Of a DNA stretch of 50,069 nucleotides, positions 25,655 to 36,513 are shown piece after piece. The stretch is from an uncultured Prochlorococcus sp. (GTDB taxonomy: Bacteria; Cyanobacteriota; Cyanobacteriia; PCC-6307; Cyanobiaceae): contig CACNAI010000007.1 in NCBI GenBank assembly GCA_902618335.1, positions 1-50,069 on the forward strand, in the 5' to 3' direction. The first letter of the stretch is position 1. Every line of letters starts with the position of its first letter. Made by a program: the position numbers and the translations under genes. Below the pieces are notes generated by a model. That model searched no databases and was not told where the DNA came from. It saw nothing but the letters and a program-made list of their open reading frames with translations.

Positions 25655-27946
25655 TTAACCTCTTGCACCACCTGAAAAGGTAACAAGTTGTCCTTCACGA
25701 GTATTACCACTAGATCCAGTTATCAAGAAATCTGGTTTTTCTGTTTCCTCATTTCTTTTAACTTCCATAGGGGGCATTGCACTCATAAATCCTGCTCTTG
25801 ATGGATTTCGCTTTCTAGAAGAAGCTCCCTCTGTGCCTGTTACCTTATCACCGCGATCCCAATCATCACCAGTTACGTTTCCTACTGATTGTCCTTCACC
25901 AGTAATCCTTGAAGCAACTCTTTTTTCTGGTGTTTTTGCAGCACGGTCTGCCTCTTCGATTTCCATTTTTTGTTTATAAGTAATATTTTTATTCGGTTCA
26001 AATCTAAATTTTTCAGTACCAGTGACCTTATCAACTGCCATATCAAAAGGTCCTGTTACCTTTGAACCATTTTCATATTCATTACCAGTAACACCTTGAG
26101 TATTTTTTTCAGAATATTTATCTCTTGATGGGGATTTAACAGAGAATTCATTCCAAGAGTTACCTGCTGACTTTTCCGAATTCGCATAAGCAGTATCATT
26201 TGGCGGATTATCACAAGCTTGTGAGAACTGATCTCCACCAACATAAGGAGTCCCTGTTAGGTTTTTACAAGCACCTTTCTTAGCACCTGTCATTACTCCG
26301 CCAATTCCTGGTTGTTGTCCTGTAAGTCTGGCATTTGAATTATTTCCAGAATTAACTGTTGCTCTTGATTTCATATCTTCAGAAGTTTCAGTATTACAAT
26401 TCTCATTAATCTGATCTAATCCTGCGTATGGTGTTCCTGTTAACACTTTGCATGAACCTGGTTCATCGCCAGTTACTATTTCTGATCTTCCTGTCATAGT
26501 GCCGCTTATTAAATTTGACTTTGAAGAAAGGCTTAAACCTACTTTTCTAGCTTCTGGTTTTGGTTTTGAACCGCAAAACTTCTCGTATTGTTGAGATCCT
26601 ATATACTCATCGCCAGTTACATTCTTACAACTCCCATGTTCATTGCCTGTCATATGGTCTGATCTTCCAACCCCTGTACCAGTTACATTATTCCCATTAA
26701 GAGTGTTGTAACTACCTACTTTTTCAAATGCTTTGCCTTTCGGATTTGGCTCAGAGCCAAGATATTGATCTCCAGTTAACTGATGTCCAGAACCTGATTC
26801 ATCTCCAGTAACTAGGGTTGATCTACCAGGAAGTGATCCAGATACTTTTAATCCATCGGTTGTAGTACTGTGTTTAACCTTTGAAGGATTTTTTGGAACA
26901 TCACCACAATACTTCTGTGATTGATTAGAAGATACATATTCAGTACCTGTAAGGGTTTTACAAGTCCCTGGCTCATCGCCTGTGACCCTATCAGATCTAC
27001 CAACTTCATTCCCAGTCACTTTATTTCCTGATGTTGTTGCAGTAACAGTAGATCTAAGTGGTTGTTTATAACTTGGTCTATCTTGACAAAATTGATCAAT
27101 AACTTCTGCTCCCATGTATTGGGTACCAGTAACTGTTCTGCATGTACTTGCTTCGTTACCTGTAGTTTTTACAGATCTATTAGCTTGTGTTCCAGTCACT
27201 ATTTGACCTGAATCAGTTTCACTTTTACCAACTTTCCAGCTAGCATCTGCAATATTTTGTTTGGCGCCATTTTTATTTGGACCACATGGTCTACATTTAC
27301 CATTACCTTTTTTGCCAGTAGCACCAGTTTTACTTCTTAACTCTCTCACTCTCTGAGAAATTTCTCTACTACTTAAATCTGGATCTCCCCTTCTAGCTAA
27401 AGAAGCGGCACTGGTATTTTGTTTAGTTGCTGATTTACCATGCTTAGATTGAGCTTCTCTTCTCGCTAAAACAATATCTCTACTTGTATTAGTAATAGGC
27501 TTTCTCTTCTGATTAATTCTTCTCTTAACGCTGGGTTTGAGGGACTTAGATTCTGTACTAGTTGAATCCTGACTTTCTTGATTTTTATTTATAGTTGAAT
27601 TAACTATGTTTACAGGACTTTCTTTTTTAACATCAGTACGTGTTCTATCGGATGAGGTTATAGCTGATTTTCCATGGGTAGACATTGCTTTTCTTCTCTC
27701 TATTACTAACTCTTTACTAGATAAAGTTGTTGAAGAATTTCTGTTTACTTGATTTTTTGGAATATGTTTTGTAGCTGGTTTTGAAATATTATTATTAGGA
27801 GAAGACTGAGTCCCAGAAATATGTATATCTTGAGAAGATCGAACTCTATCTTTGGTAGTTGAAGAATAAGCAGCAGCTTTTTTACCGCTATCACTCATCG
27901 CCTTTCTTCTTTCAAGTGCAATCTCTCTACTAGTTTTTTTTGACAT
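25655..27946 (-). CDS. csoS2: Carboxysome scaffold protein CsoS2
   Basis: The long disordered scaffold that links RuBisCO to the shell. About 763 residues from the ATG at 27946; the upstream TTG is less likely. Four basic N-repeats near 6-24, 77-95, 155-173 and 192-210 (for example SREIALERRKAMSDSGKKAA) bind RuBisCO. Six middle repeats follow, with recurring VTG, TG-E and YxG units and paired cysteines (about 235-620). The C-terminal region then ends in a conserved GG-containing tail. Middle repeat 3 lacks both cysteines. No obvious internal frameshift is needed; a single long form is encoded. Confidence 0.95.
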   Translation of the reverse strand: MSKKTSREIALERRKAMSDSGKKAAAYSSTTKDRVRSSQDIHISGTQSSPNNNISKPATKHIPKNQVNRNSSTTLSSKELVIERRKAMSTHGKSAITSSDRTRTDVKKESPVNIVNSTINKNQESQDSTSTESKSLKPSVKRRINQKRKPITNTSRDIVLARREAQSKHGKSATKQNTSAASLARRGDPDLSSREISQRVRELRSKTGATGKKGNGKCRPCGPNKNGAKQNIADASWKVGKSETDSGQIVTGTQANRSVKTTGNEASTCRTVTGTQYMGAEVIDQFCQDRPSYKQPLRSTVTATTSGNKVTGNEVGRSDRVTGDEPGTCKTLTGTEYVSSNQSQKYCGDVPKNPSKVKHSTTTDGLKVSGSLPGRSTLVTGDESGSGHQLTGDQYLGSEPNPKGKAFEKVGSYNTLNGNNVTGTGVGRSDHMTGNEHGSCKNVTGDEYIGSQQYEKFCGSKPKPEARKVGLSLSSKSNLISGTMTGRSEIVTGDEPGSCKVLTGTPYAGLDQINENCNTETSEDMKSRATVNSGNNSNARLTGQQPGIGGVMTGAKKGACKNLTGTPYVGGDQFSQACDNPPNDTAYANSEKSAGNSWNEFSVKSPSRDKYSEKNTQGVTGNEYENGSKVTGPFDMAVDKVTGTEKFRFEPNKNITYKQKMEIEEADRAAKTPEKRVASRITGEGQSVGNVTGDDWDRGDKVTGTEGASSRKRNPSRAGFMSAMPPMEVKRNEETEKPDFLITGSSGNTREGQLVTFSGGARG

Positions 27947-27987
27947 AATCTTCAAGTTTGAAATTCTTTAAAAACTTTTTTGAAAAA

Positions 27988-28015
27988 CTTTCTCCAAAAA
28001 ATTTTTTGGAGAAAG
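27988..28015 (-). terminator. Perfect 28-bp hairpin between cbbS and csoS2
   Basis: CTTTCTCCAAAAAA is followed at once by its exact reverse complement TTTTTTGGAGAAAG, making a fully palindromic 28-base segment. On the operon strand it is followed by a run of five T, the layout of a weak intrinsic terminator or attenuator, although the inner half of the stem is A/U only. It lies 22 bases after the cbbS stop and 41 bases before the csoS2 ATG. It could lower transcription of csoS2 and later genes, or stabilise the 3' end of a RuBisCO-only mRNA. Confidence 0.6.
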
Positions 28016-28037
28016 ATATTAACTACGATAAGTAGCT

Positions 28038-28379
28038 TTAACGTCCTTGGAAAACTACAAAAGCTGTTCCTTGACTTTGAGTGTAAGCATCGTATCCGAT
28101 GATTCTTACATGATGATCAGGGTATGCTCTATGACATGCCTCTAATTCGCTCACGATCAAGTTAAGATCTTTTTCCCCAAAGAATGGGAGTTTCCAATAA
28201 GACCAATAAGTTTGCATACATCCAGTTGGATGAACATGCTCAATAACTGGACTCCAACCTTGAGCAATTATGTAGGCAATTTGGTCATATATTTCTTCCT
28301 GGGTCATCGGTGGTAAGAAACCGAATGTTTCCAGGGTTGCAACTGTTTGATAGTCGCTTACTGTGCTCTGGAAAGGCAT
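28038..28379 (-). CDS. cbbS: RuBisCO small subunit, form IA
   Basis: A 113-residue small subunit that caps the L8 core of RuBisCO. Conserved features: the ATLETFGFLPPMTQEEI start, VEHVHPTGCMQTYWSYWKLPFFGE in the middle, and the ending IIGYDAYTQSQGTAFVVF. It lies 90 bases after cbbL and before csoS2, in the standard alpha-carboxysome order. Both flanking gaps hold hairpins. Confidence 0.96.
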   Translation of the reverse strand: MPFQSTVSDYQTVATLETFGFLPPMTQEEIYDQIAYIIAQGWSPVIEHVHPTGCMQTYWSYWKLPFFGEKDLNLIVSELEACHRAYPDHHVRIIGYDAYTQSQGTAFVVFQGR

Positions 28380-28405
28380 AATTAATCAAAATGTGAATGT
28401 AATTA

Positions 28406-28454
28406 CTCGTAAAAACGAGATTTAGATAAGTTTGAGGAGAATTCATCTCCTCAA
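28406..28454 (-). promoter_or_regulatory. Two hairpins between cbbL and cbbS
   Basis: On the operon strand a strong hairpin with 8-bp arms TTGAGGAG and CTCCTCAA and a 7-base loop lies at 28432-28454. A second with arms CTCGT and ACGAG and a four-base loop lies at 28406-28419. The first TTGAG can alternatively pair with a CTCAA just after the cbbL stop, giving two exclusive folds. They may set the cbbL:cbbS mRNA balance through processing or stability. Confidence 0.5.
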
Positions 28455-28468
28455 TTTCGAAACTTGAG

Positions 28469-29884
28469 TTAACCCTGAACGTCAAGCTTGTCGACAGTGT
28501 CAAACTCGAACTTAATTTCCTTCCAAGTTTCTAGAGCAATAGCTAATTCAGGACTATGCTTAGCAGCTTCCATAAGAATGTCTCTACTCTCTTTTTCGAT
28601 TTCGCGACCAGCATTACGTGCTTTTACACAAGCTTCTAAAGCAACTCTGTTAGCTGCAGCTCCAGCAGCTGAACCCCATGGATGGCCATGTGTTCCTCCA
28701 CCGAATTGAAGACAGGAATCATCCCCAAAGATCGCAAGAAGTGCAGGCATATGCCAAACATGGATACCACCTGATGCGACTGCAAATACTCCAGGCATTG
28801 AACCCCAATCTTGATCAAAGAAGTTTCCTCTTGATCTATCTTCAGGAACAAATGACTCTCTTAAGTTGTCAATATAACCAAGAGTTGTTTGACGATCACC
28901 TTCTAGTTTTCCAACCACGGTTCCAGTATGTAGTTGGTCTCCTCCAGATAGTCTCAAACATTTTGCAAGAACTCTGAAGTGAATACCATGCTTTGGATGT
29001 CTATCAATAACAGCATGCATAGCTCTGTGAATATGCAGAAGCATGCCATTTTTACGACACCAATTAGCTAATCCAGTATTTGCAGTAAAACCACCAGTTA
29101 TATAATCATGCATGATGATTGGCATATCTAGCTCTTTTGCAAATTCAGCTCTTTCATAGAGTTCTTCAGGAGTGTTAGCAGTACAATTTAGATAGTGACC
29201 TTTAACTTCTCCAGTTTCTCGCTGAGCGAGCTTAACTGCTTCTGCAACAAACTCAAATCTTTCTCTCCAACGTTGGAATGGTTGAGAATTAATATTCTCA
29301 TCATCCTTCGTTAAATCAAGACCGCCTCTAAGACATTCATATACAACTCGACCATAGTTTTTACCAGATAATCCTAATTTAGGTTTGATGGTACAACCAA
29401 GTAGAGGTCTTCCGTATTTGTTAAGTCGATCTCTTTCAACTACGATTCCGTTTGGTGGACCACCGCAAGTTTTAATGAAAGCAATTGGGAATCTAATATC
29501 TTCTAGACGTAGATGTCTTAGAGCTTTAAATCCAAAAACGTTTCCTACAAGAGATGTTAATACGTTTGTAATTGAGCCTTCTTCAAAAAGATCTAAAGGA
29601 TATGCAATAAAAGCATAGAAAGCTTCAGGATCTCCAGGAACGTCTTCGATTCGATAACAACGTCCTTTATAAAATTCTAAGTCTGTAAGTAACTCGGACC
29701 AAACTGTTGACCAAGTACCTGTTGAAGATTCAGCGGCAACAGCTGCTGCAACTTCTTCTCTTGGAACACCTTCCTGACCTGTACATTTGAAACAGGCTAA
29801 TAGATCGGTGTCTAGGGGTACATATTCTGGAGTCCAGTAGGTATCTCTGTACTCCTTTACCCCTGCGTCATACTTCTTACTCAT
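28469..29884 (-). CDS. cbbL: RuBisCO large subunit, form IA
   Basis: Fixes CO2 onto ribulose 1,5-bisphosphate in the carboxysome. 471 residues, proteobacterial-type form I. The catalytic Lys is in [17 protein letters not shown], and the carbamylated Lys with metal acids in [11 protein letters not shown]. The loop-6 Lys lies in [12 protein letters not shown]. The phosphate-binding stretch [15 protein letters not shown] is near the C terminus. The order csoS1-cbbL-cbbS-csoS2 confirms the alpha-carboxysome type. It starts 69 bases after csoS1. Confidence 0.98.
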   Translation of the reverse strand: MSKKYDAGVKEYRDTYWTPEYVPLDTDLLACFKCTGQEGVPREEVAAAVAAESSTGTWSTVWSELLTDLEFYKGRCYRIEDVPGDPEAFYAFIAYPLDLFEEGSITNVLTSLVGNVFGFKALRHLRLEDIRFPIAFIKTCGGPPNGIVVERDRLNKYGRPLLGCTIKPKLGLSGKNYGRVVYECLRGGLDLTKDDENINSQPFQRWRERFEFVAEAVKLAQRETGEVKGHYLNCTANTPEELYERAEFAKELDMPIIMHDYITGGFTANTGLANWCRKNGMLLHIHRAMHAVIDRHPKHGIHFRVLAKCLRLSGGDQLHTGTVVGKLEGDRQTTLGYIDNLRESFVPEDRSRGNFFDQDWGSMPGVFAVASGGIHVWHMPALLAIFGDDSCLQFGGGTHGHPWGSAAGAAANRVALEACVKARNAGREIEKESRDILMEAAKHSPELAIALETWKEIKFEFDTVDKLDVQG

Positions 29885-29953
29885 AAGGATAAATTTAGGT
29901 CTGTGTAGGGAAAATAATTATTTTGCAAAATTTATAAATCTTGCTTTATTTAA

Positions 29954-30265
29954 TTAGTCCTTTTGACCAAGAAATTCACCATTACCTAGAGCAGGTTCAA
30001 CTTCTCTATGAGGACGGGCAATAATGTGAGCTGCAACTAAACCGTCACCAACTCTTTCACAAGCATCAGCACCAGCTCTTACAGCTGCGTTAACTGCGCC
30101 TGTTTCACCTCTAACTAATACTGTGACATAACCGCCACCAACGAATTCACGACCAATAAGGCGAACTTCTGCTGCCTTTGTCATTGCGTCTGCTGCTTCG
30201 ATTGCAGGTACAAGTCCGCGTGTCTCGATCATGCCGAGAGCGATACCCATTGTTTCTGTAGCCAT
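29954..30265 (-). CDS. csoS1: Major carboxysome shell hexamer protein CsoS1
   Basis: A 103-residue BMC-H shell protein that tiles the carboxysome facets. The BMC fold is plain: ALGMIETRGLVPAIEAADAM, then VGGGYVTVLVRGETGAVNAAV around the pore and the ending AHIIARPHREVEPAL. It is the first gene of the operon, so it is translated from the promoter-proximal mRNA in large amount. No strong Shine-Dalgarno sequence precedes the ATG. A 14-base repeat ends 18 bases upstream. Confidence 0.97.
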   Translation of the reverse strand: MATETMGIALGMIETRGLVPAIEAADAMTKAAEVRLIGREFVGGGYVTVLVRGETGAVNAAVRAGADACERVGDGLVAAHIIARPHREVEPALGNGEFLGQKD

Positions 30266-30593
30266 TGTCTACTAAATACTAAATGTGGAATGTTCAATTC
30301 GAAGAATGCTTCATTAAGTACTTATAAGTCAAGCGTTTTCGACAAAATCTCCATTAATGTTTTTTCTATCATTCATAAGTTAAACTTATCACCCTTGGTA
30401 CTATTGATATGTCAATACTTATGCAAATTAGTTAGTGCATCAAAACATACTGTTGTGTTAAGAAAAAATTTACATTATGTTATTTCCGTACGAGACAGGC
30501 CCTGTCTATACAGGTGTGGAATGTTCAACCTTTCCTGTCTCCGTATCAAGCTTTGAAGTAAGATAATATTCACAATAAATTTTTTATATTATC
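30266..30593. promoter_or_regulatory. Carboxysome / rdgB divergent promoter region (328 bases)
   Basis: The largest gene-free gap of the window. It contains a 14-bp direct repeat TGTGGAATGTTCAA at 30284-30297 and 30515-30528. It also holds a 15-bp dyad (ATAAGTT, A, AACTTAT) at 30375-30389, a dyad TATTGA-TATG-TCAATA at 30402-30417, and a dyad AGACAGG-C-CCTGTCT at 30493-30507 with a further CCTGTCT at 30534-30540. The dyad at 30375 fits the T-N11-A form of LysR-family boxes, a family that controls cbb genes elsewhere. No protein-coding potential is convincing; an 88-codon frame across the region looks fortuitous. Confidence 0.55.
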
Positions 30594-31178
30594 TTGAACC
30601 TTCCAGTTCTAACTATTGCGAGTGGCAATCAAAGAAAAGTATCTGAAATCTCAGAGATGCTGGATGTTTTGTCTTTAAAGGTTGAGAAGCAACCAGAATA
30701 TTTAAATGTCGAAGAAACGGGGAAAACATATTTTGAGAATGCACTACTTAAAGCCAAGGCAGCTTCTCTAGAGACAAAAACTTGGGCATTAGCTGATGAC
30801 TCGGGTCTTGAAGTAGATGTTTTAGATGGTCGACCAGGAATTTATTCTGCTCGATATGCCAAAAATAATGATGAGAAAATTAAAAAATTAATTAATGAAC
30901 TTTCTGATAGTCCTTATAGGAGTGCAAGATTTATAAGTTGTATGGTTTTGTGCGACCCCTCAGGAAACTTAGTTAAAGATACAACAGGAATATGTTGGGG
31001 AGAAATTCTTAAGAACCCCAAATATCCTAATGGGGAGTTCGAATCTATTTTTTGGGTTAAAGAAGCTAATTGTGTTTACGGTGAGCTCTCACAATCACAA
31101 CTAAATAAATTGGGTAGTAGAGGTAAAGCTGCAAAAATTATGTCACCTTTTTTAAAAAAAGAGATAGGTTTAAGTTAA
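30594..31178 (+). CDS. rdgB: RdgB/HAM1 family dITP/XTP pyrophosphatase
   Basis: Removes non-canonical purine nucleoside triphosphates (ITP, XTP, dITP) from the pool. 194 residues: N-terminal TIASGNQRKVSEISEML (nucleotide-binding SGNxxK), then ENALLKAKAAS, ALADDSGLEVDVLDGRPGIYSARYA (active-site ADDSG), and C-terminal SRGKAAKIM. The start is TTG; no ATG exists upstream in frame. It is transcribed away from the carboxysome operon and runs convergent with csoS1D. I see no functional link beyond location. Confidence 0.93.
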   Translation: MNLPVLTIASGNQRKVSEISEMLDVLSLKVEKQPEYLNVEETGKTYFENALLKAKAASLETKTWALADDSGLEVDVLDGRPGIYSARYAKNNDEKIKKLINELSDSPYRSARFISCMVLCDPSGNLVKDTTGICWGEILKNPKYPNGEFESIFWVKEANCVYGELSQSQLNKLGSRGKAAKIMSPFLKKEIGLS

Positions 31179-31201
31179 AAAAAGGATTAAATAAAAATTT
31201 C

Positions 31202-31972
31202 TCAATAATTTGAAATTTCTTCAATTGCTCTTATAGCAGCAGCTGCTGCCTCTTCTACATCTCCTTCTTTACCAGCGAGAGTTAATCTACCAAAAGCTCC
31301 AACTGCTTTAACATCAACAACAGTTATATTAGATGCCTTTTCAGCTTCATTAGCTGCTTTCAAAACATAACCAGCTGGTTCAGTTTCTAATATAAACATG
31401 CTCATTCCAGATTGAATCATTGATCCACTTCTGTTTTGTCTATTTATTAAAACTGCATGATCTGGAGTAATTGCTCGAATAACTTCAGTCCAACTCGTAG
31501 CAGGTTTTGTTCTTTTTCTAACTTCACTCCCAATAGCATCTAGAACAACATCTCCAGAATGTAAAACCGTACTTTGATCTTTATGGTAAAGAGCAAGTGA
31601 TCCAAATGCTCTTTCAACAATCATCTGACCAAGTCTTACATTACTTGCTTTTAGGGCAATGTCAGTAACTCTATGAACAGCCATCCCTGGTGAGACTTCC
31701 ATCCAAAGACATGAATCACCAGGAATAGGTAAAAAACCTCTACTAACAGTTCCCATATATGCGGCTAATTGAGGTTGCAGAGAATCTAAAAAAACATATG
31801 TTCTTAACTCAATTTGCTCAACTTGACTAGCTTGTCTGGATACCAAGGACTTTTCTGAATCAGTAGTAATAAAACAGCTAGCACCACTGGCCTGAGCTTG
31901 TACCTCAGATCCTGTGACTAGAGAACTCCCTTTTTTTCGTTCCCCTCTGTTTAAGCTAGAAGTTGGTTCCAT
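31202..31972 (-). CDS. csoS1D: Tandem-BMC carboxysome shell protein CsoS1D
   Basis: A 256-residue shell protein with two fused BMC domains that forms pseudohexameric trimers with a large gated pore. A Ser/Gly-rich disordered N-terminal segment (1-50) precedes the first BMC (about 55-150, [20 protein letters not shown]) and the second (about 155-250, [21 protein letters not shown], ending [11 protein letters not shown]). The ATG at 31972 gives the known family length; an upstream in-frame ATG would add 31 Lys/Phe-rich residues unlike the family. It is separate from the main operon but next to it, beyond rdgB. Confidence 0.92.
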   Translation of the reverse strand: MEPTSSLNRGERKKGSSLVTGSEVQAQASGASCFITTDSEKSLVSRQASQVEQIELRTYVFLDSLQPQLAAYMGTVSRGFLPIPGDSCLWMEVSPGMAVHRVTDIALKASNVRLGQMIVERAFGSLALYHKDQSTVLHSGDVVLDAIGSEVRKRTKPATSWTEVIRAITPDHAVLINRQNRSGSMIQSGMSMFILETEPAGYVLKAANEAEKASNITVVDVKAVGAFGRLTLAGKEGDVEEAAAAAIRAIEEISNY

Positions 31973-32069
31973 TGAGGCGACTATAACGGATAATGGTTCA
32001 TTTTTTCTATTAAATTTACTTGCATGCTTACCACAAAACGATAACTTCAAGTAAAAGATATGCATTTTT

Positions 32070-32438
32070 ATGGGAACTTCTCAAAAAAAAGAACCAAATG
32101 TTTCTGGTACTCAAAAAGAATTAACTCCTGATCAAACTCTTGGATTAGTTAGCCTAAGCTTGATGCAAAAACTATCTCAGAAAGACCCATCTTTTAGTTG
32201 GTTAGAAGAAGATAAAATTGAAAAAGTAAATCTTAAGAACCTCAGAGATAGATTGGAGTTAACGCAATTAGCTATAAATACTGGAGCACCTTTAACCACC
32301 TCAGAAGTGACAGCTTTAATTGGGGCAAAGCCCGGGAAATCTAAGTTGGAAAGAGCAGGATTATTAGCAACGAAAATAGCTAGAAATGTGTGGAAGCTTT
32401 CAAAAACAAGTCAAGGAAATTCCTTCTACAGAAATTAA
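32070..32438 (+). CDS. Conserved unknown protein between csoS1D and chlN
   Basis: A 122-residue cytosolic protein. The first 20 residues are polar and probably disordered; residues 24-122 look helical ([67 protein letters not shown]). The segment [16 protein letters not shown] resembles the start of a helix-turn-helix, but no named domain is recognised. It reads divergently from csoS1D across 97 bases and towards chlN. It is worth noting as a possible carboxysome- or chlorophyll-linked gene, purely by position. Confidence 0.65.
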   Translation: MGTSQKKEPNVSGTQKELTPDQTLGLVSLSLMQKLSQKDPSFSWLEEDKIEKVNLKNLRDRLELTQLAINTGAPLTTSEVTALIGAKPGKSKLERAGLLATKIARNVWKLSKTSQGNSFYRN

Positions 32439-32586
32439 AATACGCCCCAAAAGTTTTTTTCATAATTCCGATTTAAGTATTTAAACATTCATATAAGTTT
32501 TTTAAATGTGTTCATTTTGTAAGAGAACTTATTAATTACTTTCTTAAATTAAAAAGTTTATGCAAGCTTGAAATATAAGCTCTTGA

Positions 32587-33852
<1,266 letters not shown>

Positions 33853-33858
33853 AAGAAT

Positions 33859-35430
33859 ATGGAATTAACTCTTTGGACATATGAAGGGCCACCACATGTT
33901 GGTGCTATGAGAATTGCCTCGTCAATGAAAGACATTCATTATGTGCTTCATGCCCCCCAAGGAGATACATATGCAGATCTTCTCTTTACTATGATCGAGA
34001 GGAGGGGGCAAAGGCCTCCCGTAACTTATACAACTTTTCAGGCTAGAGACCTTGGAGGCGATACAGCAGAATTAGTGAAGAAAAATATTAAGGAAGCGGT
34101 TGAACGATTCAAACCCAAAACTCTTTTAGTCGGAGAAAGTTGTACAGCAGAACTTATCCAAGACCAACCTGGAGCTCTTGCAAAAGGGATGGGGTTTGAT
34201 ATGCCGATTGTAAATCTTGAATTACCTGCTTACAGCAAGAAAGAAAATTGGGGGGCCTCAGAAACCTTTTATCAACTAACAAGAACCCTTTTAAAAGAAA
34301 AAGTAAGTTCTTCAGACAAAATAAATCCCCTTAGGTGGCGGGAATTAGGTAGGAGACCAAAAGTTAATATACTTGGCCCTTCATTACTAGGATTTAGATG
34401 CAGAGATGATGTAATCGAAATCCAACGCATACTTTCGGAACAAGGTATAGATACAAACGTAGTTGCTCCATTAGGTGCTAGTCCTGATGATATTGAAAGA
34501 CTAATTGATGCTGAAATAAATATCTGTCTTTATCAAGAAATTGCTGAAGCTTCATGTGAGTGGCTCAAACGGAACTTTGGAATGGAATATACGAATACTA
34601 TTCCTATTGGAATAAAAAATACAATTGAATTTATAAATGAAGTTCATGAGAAATTAGATCTTCCTTTAACGAATAGAGAAGAATTAGAAAATAAATCAAA
34701 ACTTCCTTGGTACTCAAAATCAGTTGACTCTAATTATCTAACTGGTAAAAGAGTTTTTATTTTTGGTGATGGAACACATGCAATTGCAGCAGCCAAAATT
34801 GCTAAGGAAGAATTGGGTTTTGAAGTAGTGGGTCTTGGAACGTACAGCAGGGAGATGGCCAGGCAAGTAAGAGCTACTGCAAAAGATCTTAATGTAGAAG
34901 CTCTGATAACTAACAATTATCTAGAAGTGGAAGATGCCATGAAAAAGGCTGCCCCTGAACTAGTTTTAGGGACCCAAATGGAAAGGCATAGTGCAAAAAG
35001 ACTCGGCATTCCATGCTCAGTAATTAGTACTCCAATGCATGTTCAAGATGTTCCTGCAAGATATAGCCCTCAAATGGGATGGGAAGGAGCAAATGTGATT
35101 TTTGATGACTGGGTACATCCCCTAATGATGGGCTTAGAAGAGCATCTTATTGATATGTTCAAACATGACTTTGAGTTTGTTGATGGTCATCAAAGCCATT
35201 TAGGACATACAGCGACAAACAAAAATAACATTTTAAATTCTGACGAGAAAAAAGAAAAAAATAGTAAAGAGGGAATTATCTGGACTGAATCTGGTAGAGC
35301 TGAATTAACAAAAGTTCCATTTTTTGTAAGAGGTAAAGTTAAAACAAATACTGAAAAATACGCAATCTTGAGAGGAATTCCAGAGATAAGCGATGAAACT
35401 CTTTATGATGCCAAAGCATATTTCAGTTAA
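33859..35430 (+). CDS. chlB: Light-independent protochlorophyllide reductase subunit B (ChlB)
   Basis: The second subunit of the catalytic component. 523 residues: start [19 protein letters not shown], the Asp ligand region near residue 36, [14 protein letters not shown] with a conserved Cys, and TNTIPIGIK. The second half carries [11 protein letters not shown] and [16 protein letters not shown]. The C-terminal domain after residue 445 ([24 protein letters not shown]) is the small substrate-contacting domain of ChlB/BchB. It follows chlN by six bases; chlL is 189 bases further with its own leader. Confidence 0.97.
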   Translation: MELTLWTYEGPPHVGAMRIASSMKDIHYVLHAPQGDTYADLLFTMIERRGQRPPVTYTTFQARDLGGDTAELVKKNIKEAVERFKPKTLLVGESCTAELIQDQPGALAKGMGFDMPIVNLELPAYSKKENWGASETFYQLTRTLLKEKVSSSDKINPLRWRELGRRPKVNILGPSLLGFRCRDDVIEIQRILSEQGIDTNVVAPLGASPDDIERLIDAEINICLYQEIAEASCEWLKRNFGMEYTNTIPIGIKNTIEFINEVHEKLDLPLTNREELENKSKLPWYSKSVDSNYLTGKRVFIFGDGTHAIAAAKIAKEELGFEVVGLGTYSREMARQVRATAKDLNVEALITNNYLEVEDAMKKAAPELVLGTQMERHSAKRLGIPCSVISTPMHVQDVPARYSPQMGWEGANVIFDDWVHPLMMGLEEHLIDMFKHDFEFVDGHQSHLGHTATNKNNILNSDEKKEKNSKEGIIWTESGRAELTKVPFFVRGKVKTNTEKYAILRGIPEISDETLYDAKAYFS

Positions 35431-35619
35431 TTTTTACTAATAAAATATAATTAAGTCATGAGTATTTTCACCCATAATCTAATAGATTTAATCTTAAAAA
35501 TTCAGTTATAAGAATATATTTCACACTTTTAATACAATTAAATACATATTTGTTTAGAAACATATTTCATGTGTATTTGCGCTGCAAGAATATAAATAAT
35601 AATGTGTTTTAAGCTTTAA
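35431..35619 (+). promoter_or_regulatory. chlB-chlL gap with inverted repeat
   Basis: 189 bases without a gene. Two arms, AAATACA at 35540-35546 and TGTATTT at 35572-35578, flank a 25-base spacer. The word ACATATTT occurs twice between and around them. A TATAAA word lies some 30 bases before chlL. The gap probably holds a separate chlL promoter. Confidence 0.35.
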
Positions 35620-36507
<888 letters not shown>

Positions 36508-36513
36508 TCTTAA

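Noticed and set aside
25655-27946. Tandem repeats in csoS2 considered as CRISPR or satellite DNA
   Set aside because: The repeats are protein repeats of 50-65 residues with diverged DNA, not identical DNA units with spacers.
28636-28977. Overlapping open frames on both strands inside cbbL
   Set aside because: Artefacts of the conserved, less AT-rich RuBisCO coding sequence.
30290-30556. 88-codon open frame in the carboxysome promoter gap
   Set aside because: It crosses several dyads and repeats, has no Shine-Dalgarno site or recognisable domain, and its Cys/Leu-rich composition is unlike nearby genes.
31973-32065. 31-residue N-terminal extension of CsoS1D
   Set aside because: It is Lys/Phe-rich and unlike the family, and starting at 31972 gives the usual 256 residues.
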